Positions 1 through 4,947 of a stretch of 5,630 nt of DNA are shown here, in pieces. The DNA lies in NCBI GenBank assembly GCA_964544765.1, contig CAZJDM010000229.1:1-5630 (forward strand), in the 5' to 3' direction. The notes under the pieces were generated by a model. That model saw only the letters and a program-made list of their open reading frames with translations. It ran no database searches and had not been told where the DNA came from. The position numbers and the translations under genes were made by a program. Numbering within the stretch: the first letter of the stretch is position 1; each line of letters starts with the position of its first letter. The stretch is from CAZJDM01 sp964544765 (GTDB lineage: Bacteria; Bdellovibrionota_B; Oligoflexia; CAYFLR01).

Positions 1-2324
1 TTATTTTTTAATTTACTTTCTATTATACCTACGTAAGTATCTTCATAGCTTAAACCAACTCCTTCTGTAAAAGAGTCTCCTATAAATAAAATATTTCTTT
101 TTTTAAATCTAACTTTTCTATTAGATTTATCTTTAAATCCTAAATCATTTGTAAAAATTTTATATTTTTCATAACCCCAATGATCAGTATGATCATAAAT
201 AATTTCTTGAGGTTTACACTGGGGATAAAAACAATTATCGGTCGCGTTTAATACCATACCTTCAAATATAAAATCTGGGGGACAAGGTATACGACTCACC
301 ACCGGACATGAGTCACCTATTGGTGGTGGTTGACAAAAGACCTCCACACACCCCATAAACTTTTCCTCTTTATGACCGTATTTGCATGTTTTGGGATCAA
401 TGGTAGGTGGGCAAGTAATAGCTTTTATATCTTTACAAGTTTGTATTAAACACCCATCTCTATCTTCGTCATAATCTACTCCATATGGGCACCTCATTAT
501 AGCAGGAGGCGGACATATCATTACCTCTTCTTTTACGGCTAAAGCCACAAAATCAGTTAACTCATCCATACTACTATGAGTGGTTTGATCGAATAACTCA
601 TTTATAGTTATTGGCTCTTCAACATGAAAATCATCTTCTTTTTTAAATTTATGTTTATATCCTTCAAACCTATCCTCCATTATCATCAAATCGTTTAATA
701 TACCTTTAACCATTCTACCACTACCGCTACCGCTACCGCCACCACCCCCAATACTTGCCGCAAATTGTTCAGCTACAAGATCTCTTGCTATTGATTTATC
801 TGCTATAGCTTTATCTGGATCACTATACATCTCTTGATAGGAATCGGTTACTGCTCTAAAATCCATTCCAGCTGTGTAATGTCTGATAATTTCCTGACTG
901 GTTTTAACTACCACTTTATCTACAACTTGTTGTTTTTTGATTTTCTCTAAAGATTCACGACTACCTATATTCAACATTTGCTGCCTGGTAGCCTCAATAA
1001 AATCTATACTTTCCATCACCACATCAGTAGCTGGATCTTCAATCTTCTCAATATTATTTTTCATACGATGTAATTTCTCAAATTCTTCATAAACTTCAAA
1101 AGATCTGCTTTGAAAAACCCGATTAAAATCATCTCCCTGATCGTAAATATTATCGATAATTTCACTCTCTTCTTTTTCAGTCTCAAAAGTCTGAACAAAA
1201 GCCACTTTCTTTTTGGTCTCCATTCGTTCAAGAAGATCATCTAGTTCATTTTCTCCCACCAAACTTTCTTCAACAAATTTGTTTTCTCTAGTAATTTGAA
1301 TTCTGGCTTTCAAATCGGCCATTTTACATACTCTCTCCATCACAAATTCTTCACCTTCTATTGCGGTAGCGTGATCTACTACGTCGTCTCCTTGAACATC
1401 ATCTGTATCTATTGATTTTGCTTCTTCCTCTTCTCTTATCTTGCGTATCTCTTGATATAATAGTTTGGAGTTTTCCCGATTAATTTTAGCAAGTACATTT
1501 AAGGTATCAGCGCTAGTACTTTTAGAAGTAATCTGATTAATCTCTTCCTTTTTAGCGGCGACAAAGGCATTGGTCAAAGCCTCCATTTGTTGTTCAAAAG
1601 TGGTCGGATCATCTGTTTCCAATATTTCTTCGTCAACTAAATCTAGTATCATAGGAAGACCATCTTTTAATACCGCCACTGGAATTTCCGTCTTTGCTTC
1701 CTTATATTCCTCTATCAATTTCTTAGTCGTATTTACAAAAACATTAGCTTGAAAATGGCGTAGCTCATCAGGTGGATCGGCAATTACTTTCTCTCCATCC
1801 TCGGTATAAGGCACTATTGCGTCTCTATGTTCTTTAGCATTGGCAATATAGCGAATAATTAAAGAAGTAGTTGGAGGTAAATTTTCAAAATGGCATACAT
1901 CATCATCGGCAAAGGCTTTTTTTAGAATTTTCTCTTCGGCAGTTTCTACATCAATAGTCATTATCCAACACTGAGGAGACATCTTCTTTTCTTCATCATC
2001 AAAGTTGAGTAGACTAAAATTGCTAAAGGACCATGATGAAAAAAGGGAAAAAGTTAAGGTCCCAGCTAAATTTAATGGACCTTCTAATTCACTATCACCA
2101 AAATCATCTGTAAAAAAATGGTAATCCTCTGGAGCAACTTCATCCTCATGACCTTGAACTTCAAGGGGAATTGATCCCTCGACTCCGGACAAATCAGTTT
2201 CACTACCCGAATCAACACCCAAACCCCTTTCTTTATCCAGTTGATCTATACATGATATTGACATTACCAATAAAATAAAGGCAAAAATCCTTATCAAAAT
2301 AGATAAGCATCTAATACTTCTCAT
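1..2324 (-). CDS. Probable lipoprotein with acidic helical body, Gly/Ser linker, three Cys4 modules and the start of an SGNH hydrolase domain (3' end outside window)
   Basis: I read this frame codon by codon from ATG at 2322-2324 to the left edge: 774 residues with no stop. A GGGGGGAG ribosome site lies at 2329-2336. Residues 1-25 form a signal peptide (Arg 2, 5 and 12, then a hydrophobic core) ending SISC, a relaxed lipobox with Cys25 as the likely lipidated residue. Residues 26-525 are acidic, rich in Glu, Asp and Lys, probably helical, and match no family I recognise. Residues 526-536 are a pure Gly/Ser linker. Residues 604-703 carry twelve cysteines in three modules. Residues 716-732 read WGYEKYKIFTNDLGFKD, and 747-755 read FIGDSFTEG. 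These are the usual lead-in and block I of SGNH/GDSL hydrolases, with Ser751 as the predicted nucleophile. Such enzymes are esterases or acyl-transfer enzymes, often acting on surface glycans. The catalytic Asp and His would lie outside the window. The export and the SGNH start are well supported. The substrate is unknown. Confidence 0.88.
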   Translation of the reverse strand, partial: MRSIRCLSILIRIFAFILLVMSISCIDQLDKERGLGVDSGSETDLSGVEGSIPLEVQGHEDEVAPEDYHFFTDDFGDSELEGPLNLAGTLTFSLFSSWSFSNFSLLNFDDEEKKMSPQCWIMTIDVETAEEKILKKAFADDDVCHFENLPPTTSLIIRYIANAKEHRDAIVPYTEDGEKVIADPPDELRHFQANVFVNTTKKLIEEYKEAKTEIPVAVLKDGLPMILDLVDEEILETDDPTTFEQQMEALTNAFVAAKKEEINQITSKSTSADTLNVLAKINRENSKLLYQEIRKIREEEEAKSIDTDDVQGDDVVDHATAIEGEEFVMERVCKMADLKARIQITRENKFVEESLVGENELDDLLERMETKKKVAFVQTFETEKEESEIIDNIYDQGDDFNRVFQSRSFEVYEEFEKLHRMKNNIEKIEDPATDVVMESIDFIEATRQQMLNIGSRESLEKIKKQQVVDKVVVKTSQEIIRHYTAGMDFRAVTDSYQEMYSDPDKAIADKSIARDLVAEQFAASIGGGGGSGSGSGRMVKGILNDLMIMEDRFEGYKHKFKKEDDFHVEEPITINELFDQTTHSSMDELTDFVALAVKEEVMICPPPAIMRCPYGVDYDEDRDGCLIQTCKDIKAITCPPTIDPKTCKYGHKEEKFMGCVEVFCQPPPIGDSCPVVSRIPCPPDFIFEGMVLNATDNCFYPQCKPQEIIYDHTDHWGYEKYKIFTNDLGFKDKSNRKVRFKKRNILFIGDSFTEGVGLSYEDTYVGIIESKLKN
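204..515 (-). repeat. Three tandem four-cysteine modules inside the lipoprotein
   Basis: Cysteines fall at residues 604/612/625/630, 638/647/659/664 and 673/681/698/703. The spacings are C-x7-C-x12-C-x4-C, C-x8-C-x11-C-x4-C and C-x7-C-x16-C-x4-C, with a period of about 34-35 residues. The first cysteine is followed by Pro each time, and modules 1 and 2 share C-x-Y-G after the second cysteine and G-C before the third. Module 1 also has D-x-D-x-D-G (619-624), which resembles a calcium-binding loop. The pattern recalls small disulfide-rich antistasin-like modules, but I cannot assign a family. In an exported protein, two disulfides per module are likely. Confidence 0.75.
715..750 (-). repeat. 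Hexanucleotide repeat encoding a Gly/Ser linker
   Basis: On the plus strand the unit CTACCG occurs three times (721-738), preceded by the variant CTACCA (715-720) and followed by a C-rich ACC/CCC tract. On the coding strand it gives alternating Gly-Ser after five glycines (residues 526-536). The unit is six bases long, so slippage would add or remove Gly-Ser pairs without breaking the frame. The linker separates the helical body from the Cys-rich and SGNH part. Confidence 0.7.
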
Positions 2325-2553
2325 TATTCTCCCCCCTTTGAATTTGGGCATAGATATCCTTTCACTTATAATATATATCGTCGTATTCTAGATATTAATA
2401 AATATCTTTATTTATCGACAACTTATCATGGCATTAGGAACACTATTAGTAGATGAGATAATTATTGTCATTTTGCATGTTTGTAGTGTCAACACACCTA
2501 TTTCTAGTGAATTATGCATTTACAATGAAAAGGACGATTAAGGAATGATTATA
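2325..2553. other. Gene-free AT-rich spacer, 5' leader of the lipoprotein gene
   Basis: I see no coding frame on either strand. The stretch holds the promoter-like boxes at 2464-2492 and an AT-rich inverted repeat at 2390-2407 (7-bp arms AGATATT and AATATCT around AATA). The inverted repeat would lie in the leader transcript. No T-run follows it on the minus strand, so it is not a convincing terminator for the hipB transcript upstream. Confidence 0.5.
2464..2492 (-). promoter_or_regulatory. Candidate sigma-70-type promoter for the lipoprotein gene
   Basis: On the minus strand, a perfect -35 box TTGACA (2492-2487) is followed after 17 bases by GACAAT (2469-2464), which matches four of six -10 bases. 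Transcription would start near 2457 and give a leader of about 130 bases before the ATG at 2324. The boxes were found by eye. AT-rich spacers give chance matches, so confidence is modest. Confidence 0.4.
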
Positions 2554-2697
2554 CTAATATATCCTATCAAATCTCTCTTTAATAAGCTCTTGATAACTAA
2601 ACTTTAGATCATCTGTCAAAAAAGAATGGTCAACCAAGTTAAGCCACCTGGATTTTACCCCCCAAATTTGTTCCAACTCTTTTTTGTTCAGATTTAT
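2554..2697 (-). pseudogene. Possible HipA kinase C-terminal remnant
   Basis: Right after the hipB stop, another minus-strand frame stays open for 47 codons to a TAG at 2554-2556. It has no ATG and no ribosome site. Its peptide contains SRWLNLVDHSFLTDDLKFSY and then QELIKERFDRI. From memory this resembles the end of HipA-family serine/threonine kinases, where a Trp, a SerPheLeu motif, a Tyr and a final Arg-rich helix recur. In intact modules hipA follows hipB directly, so the position fits. The nucleotide-binding and catalytic parts of HipA are absent. The simplest reading is that a deletion fused the end of hipB to the end of hipA. A chance open frame remains possible, because the stretch is short and no alignment was run. 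Confidence 0.42.
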
Positions 2698-2702
2698 TCA
2701 GA
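2683..2702 (-). repeat. Tandem 10-bp repeat at the hipB stop codon
   Basis: The minus strand reads TCTGAATAAA then TCTGAACAAA, two adjacent copies differing at one base. The first contains the hipB stop codon and the second begins the remnant frame. This may mark a local duplication or the scar of the event that removed hipA. Confidence 0.5.
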
Positions 2703-2924
2703 GTGCTCCTTTAAATACCCTTTCATTAAAGGGCTTTCTAAGACTATTCTTATATTTAAAACTTCTAGTACCTTACTAAGAGTGTCAAAACGAACTGATG
2801 TTTTCCCTTTTTCAAGATCAAATACTGCCGTTTTTCCAATGCCAGCCATATCAGCCAATTCAATCTGACTCATACCACTTTGTTTACGATGAAATCTTAT
2901 AACTTTAGCTATATCTGGTTCCAC
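2694..2924 (-). CDS. HipB-like helix-turn-helix regulator (antitoxin-type repressor)
   Basis: This 76-residue protein is essentially one Xre-type DNA-binding domain. The helix-turn-helix covers roughly residues 17-40 (SGMSQIELADMAGIGKTAVF and on to DLEKG). It is followed by DTLSKVLEVLNI and ESPL, the order seen in the short HipB/y4mF-type antitoxins. These dimerise, bind operator palindromes, and normally pair with and repress a HipA kinase encoded next. I chose the GTG at 2922-2924 because GAGGAG lies nine bases upstream and the length suits the family. A TTG at 2952-2954 would add ten residues (MPSKYEERLN) but has no ribosome site. Only a possible tail of hipA remains downstream, so the protein is probably an orphan repressor. 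It could still regulate itself from the palindrome at 2985-3002. The family call is strong; the exact start and targets are inferred. Confidence 0.88.
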   Translation of the reverse strand: MEPDIAKVIRFHRKQSGMSQIELADMAGIGKTAVFDLEKGKTSVRFDTLSKVLEVLNIRIVLESPLMKGYLKEHSE

Positions 2925-2933
2925 GTTTAATCT

Positions 2934-2939
2934 CTCCTC
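2934..2939 (-). promoter_or_regulatory. Ribosome binding site that decides the hipB-like start
   Basis: GAGGAG on the minus strand lies nine bases before the GTG at 2924. It falls inside the alternative longer frame that begins with TTG at 2954, so it favours the shorter protein. Confidence 0.6.
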
Positions 2940-2984
2940 ATACTTTGATGGCAAATAAAACCATTTATGTTTTTTACATATTTT

Positions 2985-3002
2985 TTACTGTTATAACAGT
3001 AA
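2985..3002. promoter_or_regulatory. Perfect 18-bp palindrome, candidate operator
   Basis: TTACTGTTATAACAGTAA equals its own reverse complement. It abuts the hipB-directed -10 box (3002-3007), so it spans the expected transcription start. It also overlaps the expected -35 position of a plus-strand promoter with its -10 at 3012. That placement suits autorepression by the HipB-like protein. The binding partner is inferred from proximity alone. Confidence 0.6.
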
Positions 3003-3030
3003 TTATACCCCTATAATTCTCTTAATGCAA
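3002..3030 (-). promoter_or_regulatory. Candidate promoter for the hipB-like gene
   Basis: On the minus strand, TATAAT (3007-3002) is a consensus -10 box. TTGCAT (3030-3025), 17 bases upstream, matches the first three -35 bases. Transcription would begin near 2995, inside the palindrome, about 70 bases before the GTG start. Confidence 0.45.
3012..3017 (+). promoter_or_regulatory. Candidate plus-strand -10 box upstream of trmL
   Basis: TATAAT is a consensus -10 box, but the -35 position (2989-2994, TGTTAT) is poor and lies inside the palindrome. A transcript would start near 3024 and cross the hairpin at 3131-3149 before reaching trmL about 210 bases downstream. Confidence 0.3.
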
Positions 3031-3056
3031 ATTTAAAAGGGGATTTTCTTGCAAAT

Positions 3057-3074
3057 TTACCGCTGTAACAGTGT
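3057..3074. promoter_or_regulatory. Degenerate second operator-like site
   Basis: TTACCGCTGTAACAGTGT matches the palindrome at 2985-3002 at 13 of 18 positions in the same register and keeps the right half GTNNTAACAGT largely intact. The two sites are 72 bp apart, close to seven helical turns, so they would face the same side of the DNA. Confidence 0.4.
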
Positions 3075-3130
3075 TTTTATATTAAAATCATCCAATAAAT
3101 CCAAAAACCTATCTATATTAACGACACTTG

Positions 3131-3149
3131 CCGCTTTAGCGGAGTTTTT
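3131..3149 (+). terminator. Hairpin plus T-run upstream of trmL (possible attenuator)
   Basis: CCGCTTTAGCGG forms a short GC-rich stem (CCGC/GCGG with a TTTA loop), followed by AG and five T. No plus-strand gene ends before it, so it would act on a leader transcript if real. ACACT at 3124-3128 and AGTGT at 3156-3160 could form an outer stem. A second small hairpin, CACTTTAGTG, sits at 3150-3159. The stem is short, so the call is tentative. Confidence 0.35.
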
Positions 3150-3199
3150 CACTTTAGTGTAGTTTCAATTTATTTTGAAATACATAATTCCAAAATCGT

Positions 3200-3228
3200 T
3201 TGACATTGGATATGCATTTTGTAATTTT
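3200..3228 (+). promoter_or_regulatory. Possible proximal trmL promoter
   Basis: A perfect TTGACA (3200-3205) lies 17 bases before AATTTT (3223-3228), a poor -10 that matches three of six bases. If used, transcription would start close to the ATG at 3235, giving a leaderless or nearly leaderless trmL message. That would fit the missing Shine-Dalgarno site. Confidence 0.25.
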
Positions 3229-3234
3229 GACACC

Positions 3235-3753
3235 ATGAACATGAATTGGACCAAGCCTTTAAATATAGTCCTAGTTAATCCCGAAATACCTCAGAACACT
3301 GGCAACATTGGAAGACTTTGTGTGTGCACCAACTCTAAGCTACATCTAATAAGACCCTTAGGCTTTAGCCTTGATAAAAAAGATATAAAAAGGGCTGGAT
3401 TAGACTATTGGCCGCACCTCAATATTGCCGTTCACCAATCATGGGAAGATTTCATTTCAAAAGAAAAACCAACAAGTCTTTTCTTTGCTACAACTAAAAG
3501 TAATAAAAGTTATTTCAACTACCATTTTACTTTTGAAACATATCTTATCTTTGGAAATGAAACGCGCGGACTACCTTCGAATTTTTATCAAGTTTATCAA
3601 AATCAATGTTACACCATTCCAATGCTGGGAGAACATTCGCGAAGCTTAAATCTAGCTAACGCCGTTTCTGTAGTGTTATTTGAAGCCGTTCGTCAGTTGC
3701 ATCCCACATTATCCAAAGTTGCACCCATGTTATCTGGTAACTTGAGTGTATAA
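3235..3753 (+). CDS. trmL: tRNA (cytidine/uridine(34)-2'-O)-methyltransferase TrmL
   Basis: This 172-residue SPOUT methyltransferase transfers a methyl group from S-adenosylmethionine to the 2'-oxygen of the wobble nucleotide of tRNA-Leu isoacceptors in the cytoplasm. All family blocks are present: NPEIPQNTGNIGRLC (15-29), the RAGLDYW motif, FGNETRGLP (106-114) and IPM...RSLNLANAV (128-144). The last two form the trefoil knot that binds the cofactor. The E. coli protein is about 157 residues and begins almost at the LNIVL strand, which favours ATG 3235 or ATG 3241 over the TTG at 3175. The TTG would add twenty unlike residues. None of these starts has a Shine-Dalgarno site. The C-terminal tail runs 24 bp into the end of the convergent ackA. 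The function is confident; the precise tRNA substrate is carried over from the E. coli enzyme. Confidence 0.94.
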   Translation: MNMNWTKPLNIVLVNPEIPQNTGNIGRLCVCTNSKLHLIRPLGFSLDKKDIKRAGLDYWPHLNIAVHQSWEDFISKEKPTSLFFATTKSNKSYFNYHFTFETYLIFGNETRGLPSNFYQVYQNQCYTIPMLGEHSRSLNLANAVSVVLFEAVRQLHPTLSKVAPMLSGNLSV

Positions 3754-4947
3754 CCTAACCGCCTCTTTTAAAATAGCTAATTCTTCATTAGTGGGAACTA
3801 CCAAGATTTTTATTCGAGCATCGTCTTTTTGAATTTCACGAATGGAATTATTAGCAGCAAAGTTTTTTTCCTTATCTAAAACAATTCCCAAATTTTTTAA
3901 TCCCGACAAACACCCCTGACGAACATCAGGAGAATTTTCACCTATTCCCGCAGTTAAAACAATAGCATCTATCTGACCTAAAACAGCTAAATAGGCTCCT
4001 ATATATTTTTTAATTCTATAGACATAAATCTTGAATGCTAAATCAGCTTTCTTATCTCCTCTTTCCCTATTTTTCAGTATTTCTCTTAAATCATTTTTTC
4101 CACACAATCCTTTTAGACCACTTTCTTTATTAAACACCCGTTCAAGATCTTTTGCTGTATATTCTCCGTTTAAACAAAGATGATATAAAATCGCTGGATC
4201 TAAATCACCACTTCGCGTACCCATCACCAATCCTTCTAAAGGAGTCATTCCCATTGAAGTATCGACACTTTTACCCTTCATGATAGCGGTTCCACTAGCT
4301 CCATTTCCTAAATGAAGAGTTATTAAATTTAGTTGCCACAGAGGAATATTCAAATATTGCGCTGCTTGCTGGGCCACATATCGATGAGAGGTTCCATGAA
4401 ACCCATAGCGTCTTATTTTCTTCTCGGTATAAAACTTTTCTGGAATAGCATAGCGATAAGCATAATCAGGAATGGTATGATGAAAGGAAGTATCAAAAAC
4501 AGCTACCTGAACCGCATGCTTAAAAATTTGTCTGGCTATTTTAATTCCTTCTAAATTAGGAGGATTGTGTAAAGGAGCCAAAGAAATATTATCTTCAATA
4601 GCTGAAATTACTTGATCATTTATAATAATAGAATCTTTAAACTGCTCTCCTCCATGCACTACCCGATGACCAACAACTTTTATATCATTAATATCAGAGA
4701 CAACTCCTTCATTAGGATCAGTTAAAAGAGCAACTATCTTTTGCAAACCATCAAAATGATTTTCTATCGGATGACTAATCAGTTTTTTTTTCGGTTCTGA
4801 GCTTGATCCATTAAGTTGGTGAGTAATGCCGCTTTGCCCTTCCCCTATTTTTTCAACAATGCCAGAAGCTACTGCTTCTAAATTCTTAATTCGATATAAC
4901 TGGTATTTGATTGAAGAACTACCAGAGTTAATTATGAAGCTAAACAT
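3730..4947 (-). CDS. ackA: Acetate kinase
   Basis: This complete 405-residue enzyme interconverts acetyl phosphate plus ADP with acetate plus ATP, the ATP-yielding last step of acetate formation. It belongs to the ASKHA (acetate and sugar kinase/Hsc70/actin) fold, and its length is normal. Known active-site residues of the Methanosarcina enzyme recur here with a constant shift of four: Asn7 in INSGSSSIKY, Arg95 in GHRVVHGG, Asp152 in FDTSFH, His184 in YGFHGTSH, Arg245 in GTRSGDLDPA and Glu388 in PTNEEL. The phosphate-loop region TAGIGENSP is at 332-340. ATG 4945-4947 follows AAAGGA at 4954-4959 with a six-base gap. The gene overlaps the end of pta by 16 bp, so the two are co-transcribed and probably translationally coupled. 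Its 3' end overlaps trmL tail to tail, with no terminator visible between them. Confidence 0.98.
   Translation of the reverse strand: MFSFIINSGSSSIKYQLYRIKNLEAVASGIVEKIGEGQSGITHQLNGSSSEPKKKLISHPIENHFDGLQKIVALLTDPNEGVVSDINDIKVVGHRVVHGGEQFKDSIIINDQVISAIEDNISLAPLHNPPNLEGIKIARQIFKHAVQVAVFDTSFHHTIPDYAYRYAIPEKFYTEKKIRRYGFHGTSHRYVAQQAAQYLNIPLWQLNLITLHLGNGASGTAIMKGKSVDTSMGMTPLEGLVMGTRSGDLDPAILYHLCLNGEYTAKDLERVFNKESGLKGLCGKNDLREILKNRERGDKKADLAFKIYVYRIKKYIGAYLAVLGQIDAIVLTAGIGENSPDVRQGCLSGLKNLGIVLDKEKNFAANNSIREIQKDDARIKILVVPTNEELAILKEAVRLYTQVTR

Larger units (their letters stand above)
2925..3234. other. Divergent regulatory region between the hipB-like gene and trmL
   Basis: The region holds no confident gene. 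It carries promoter-like boxes facing both ways, a perfect palindrome (2985-3002) with a degenerate second copy (3057-3074), a direct repeat TGCAAATTTA (3026-3035 and 3050-3059), and a hairpin with T-run (3131-3149). A plus-strand open frame of 37 codons starts at a TTG (3049-3051), seven bases after AAAAGGGG (3035-3042), and stops at 3160-3162. It could encode a short leader peptide, but nothing in it resembles a known protein. Confidence 0.5.

Noticed and set aside
255..257. Internal ATG as the start of a separate SGNH hydrolase gene
   Set aside because: The AAGG before it is too close to serve as a ribosome site, it would fall inside the third Cys4 module, and the upstream frame is open, so one continuous protein is the simpler reading.
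1570..1752. Plus-strand 60-codon open frame, Ser-rich
   Set aside because: It lies antisense inside the continuous lipoprotein frame, has no ribosome site, and its Ser/Thr/Val-rich composition is what complementing an acidic coding strand gives.
2486..2495. GTGT/ACAC inverted repeat as an operator or terminator
   Set aside because: The arms are only four bases with a two-base centre. This is too short to form a hairpin and easily due to chance. The same bases are better explained as part of a -35 box.
2626..2868. Plus-strand 80-codon open frame
   Set aside because: It is antisense to the well-supported HipB-like gene and its HipA-like tail, and has no recognisable features.
3175..3234. Twenty-residue N-terminal extension of TrmL from TTG 3175
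   Set aside because: It has no ribosome site, and TrmL proteins start close to the LNIVL strand. The ATG at 3235 or 3241 fits better.
3425..3649. Plus-strand 74-codon open frame
   Set aside because: It is an alternative frame within trmL, whose own frame carries all the family motifs.
4333..4554. Plus-strand 73-codon open frame
   Set aside because: It is antisense inside ackA, which is intact and conserved throughout.
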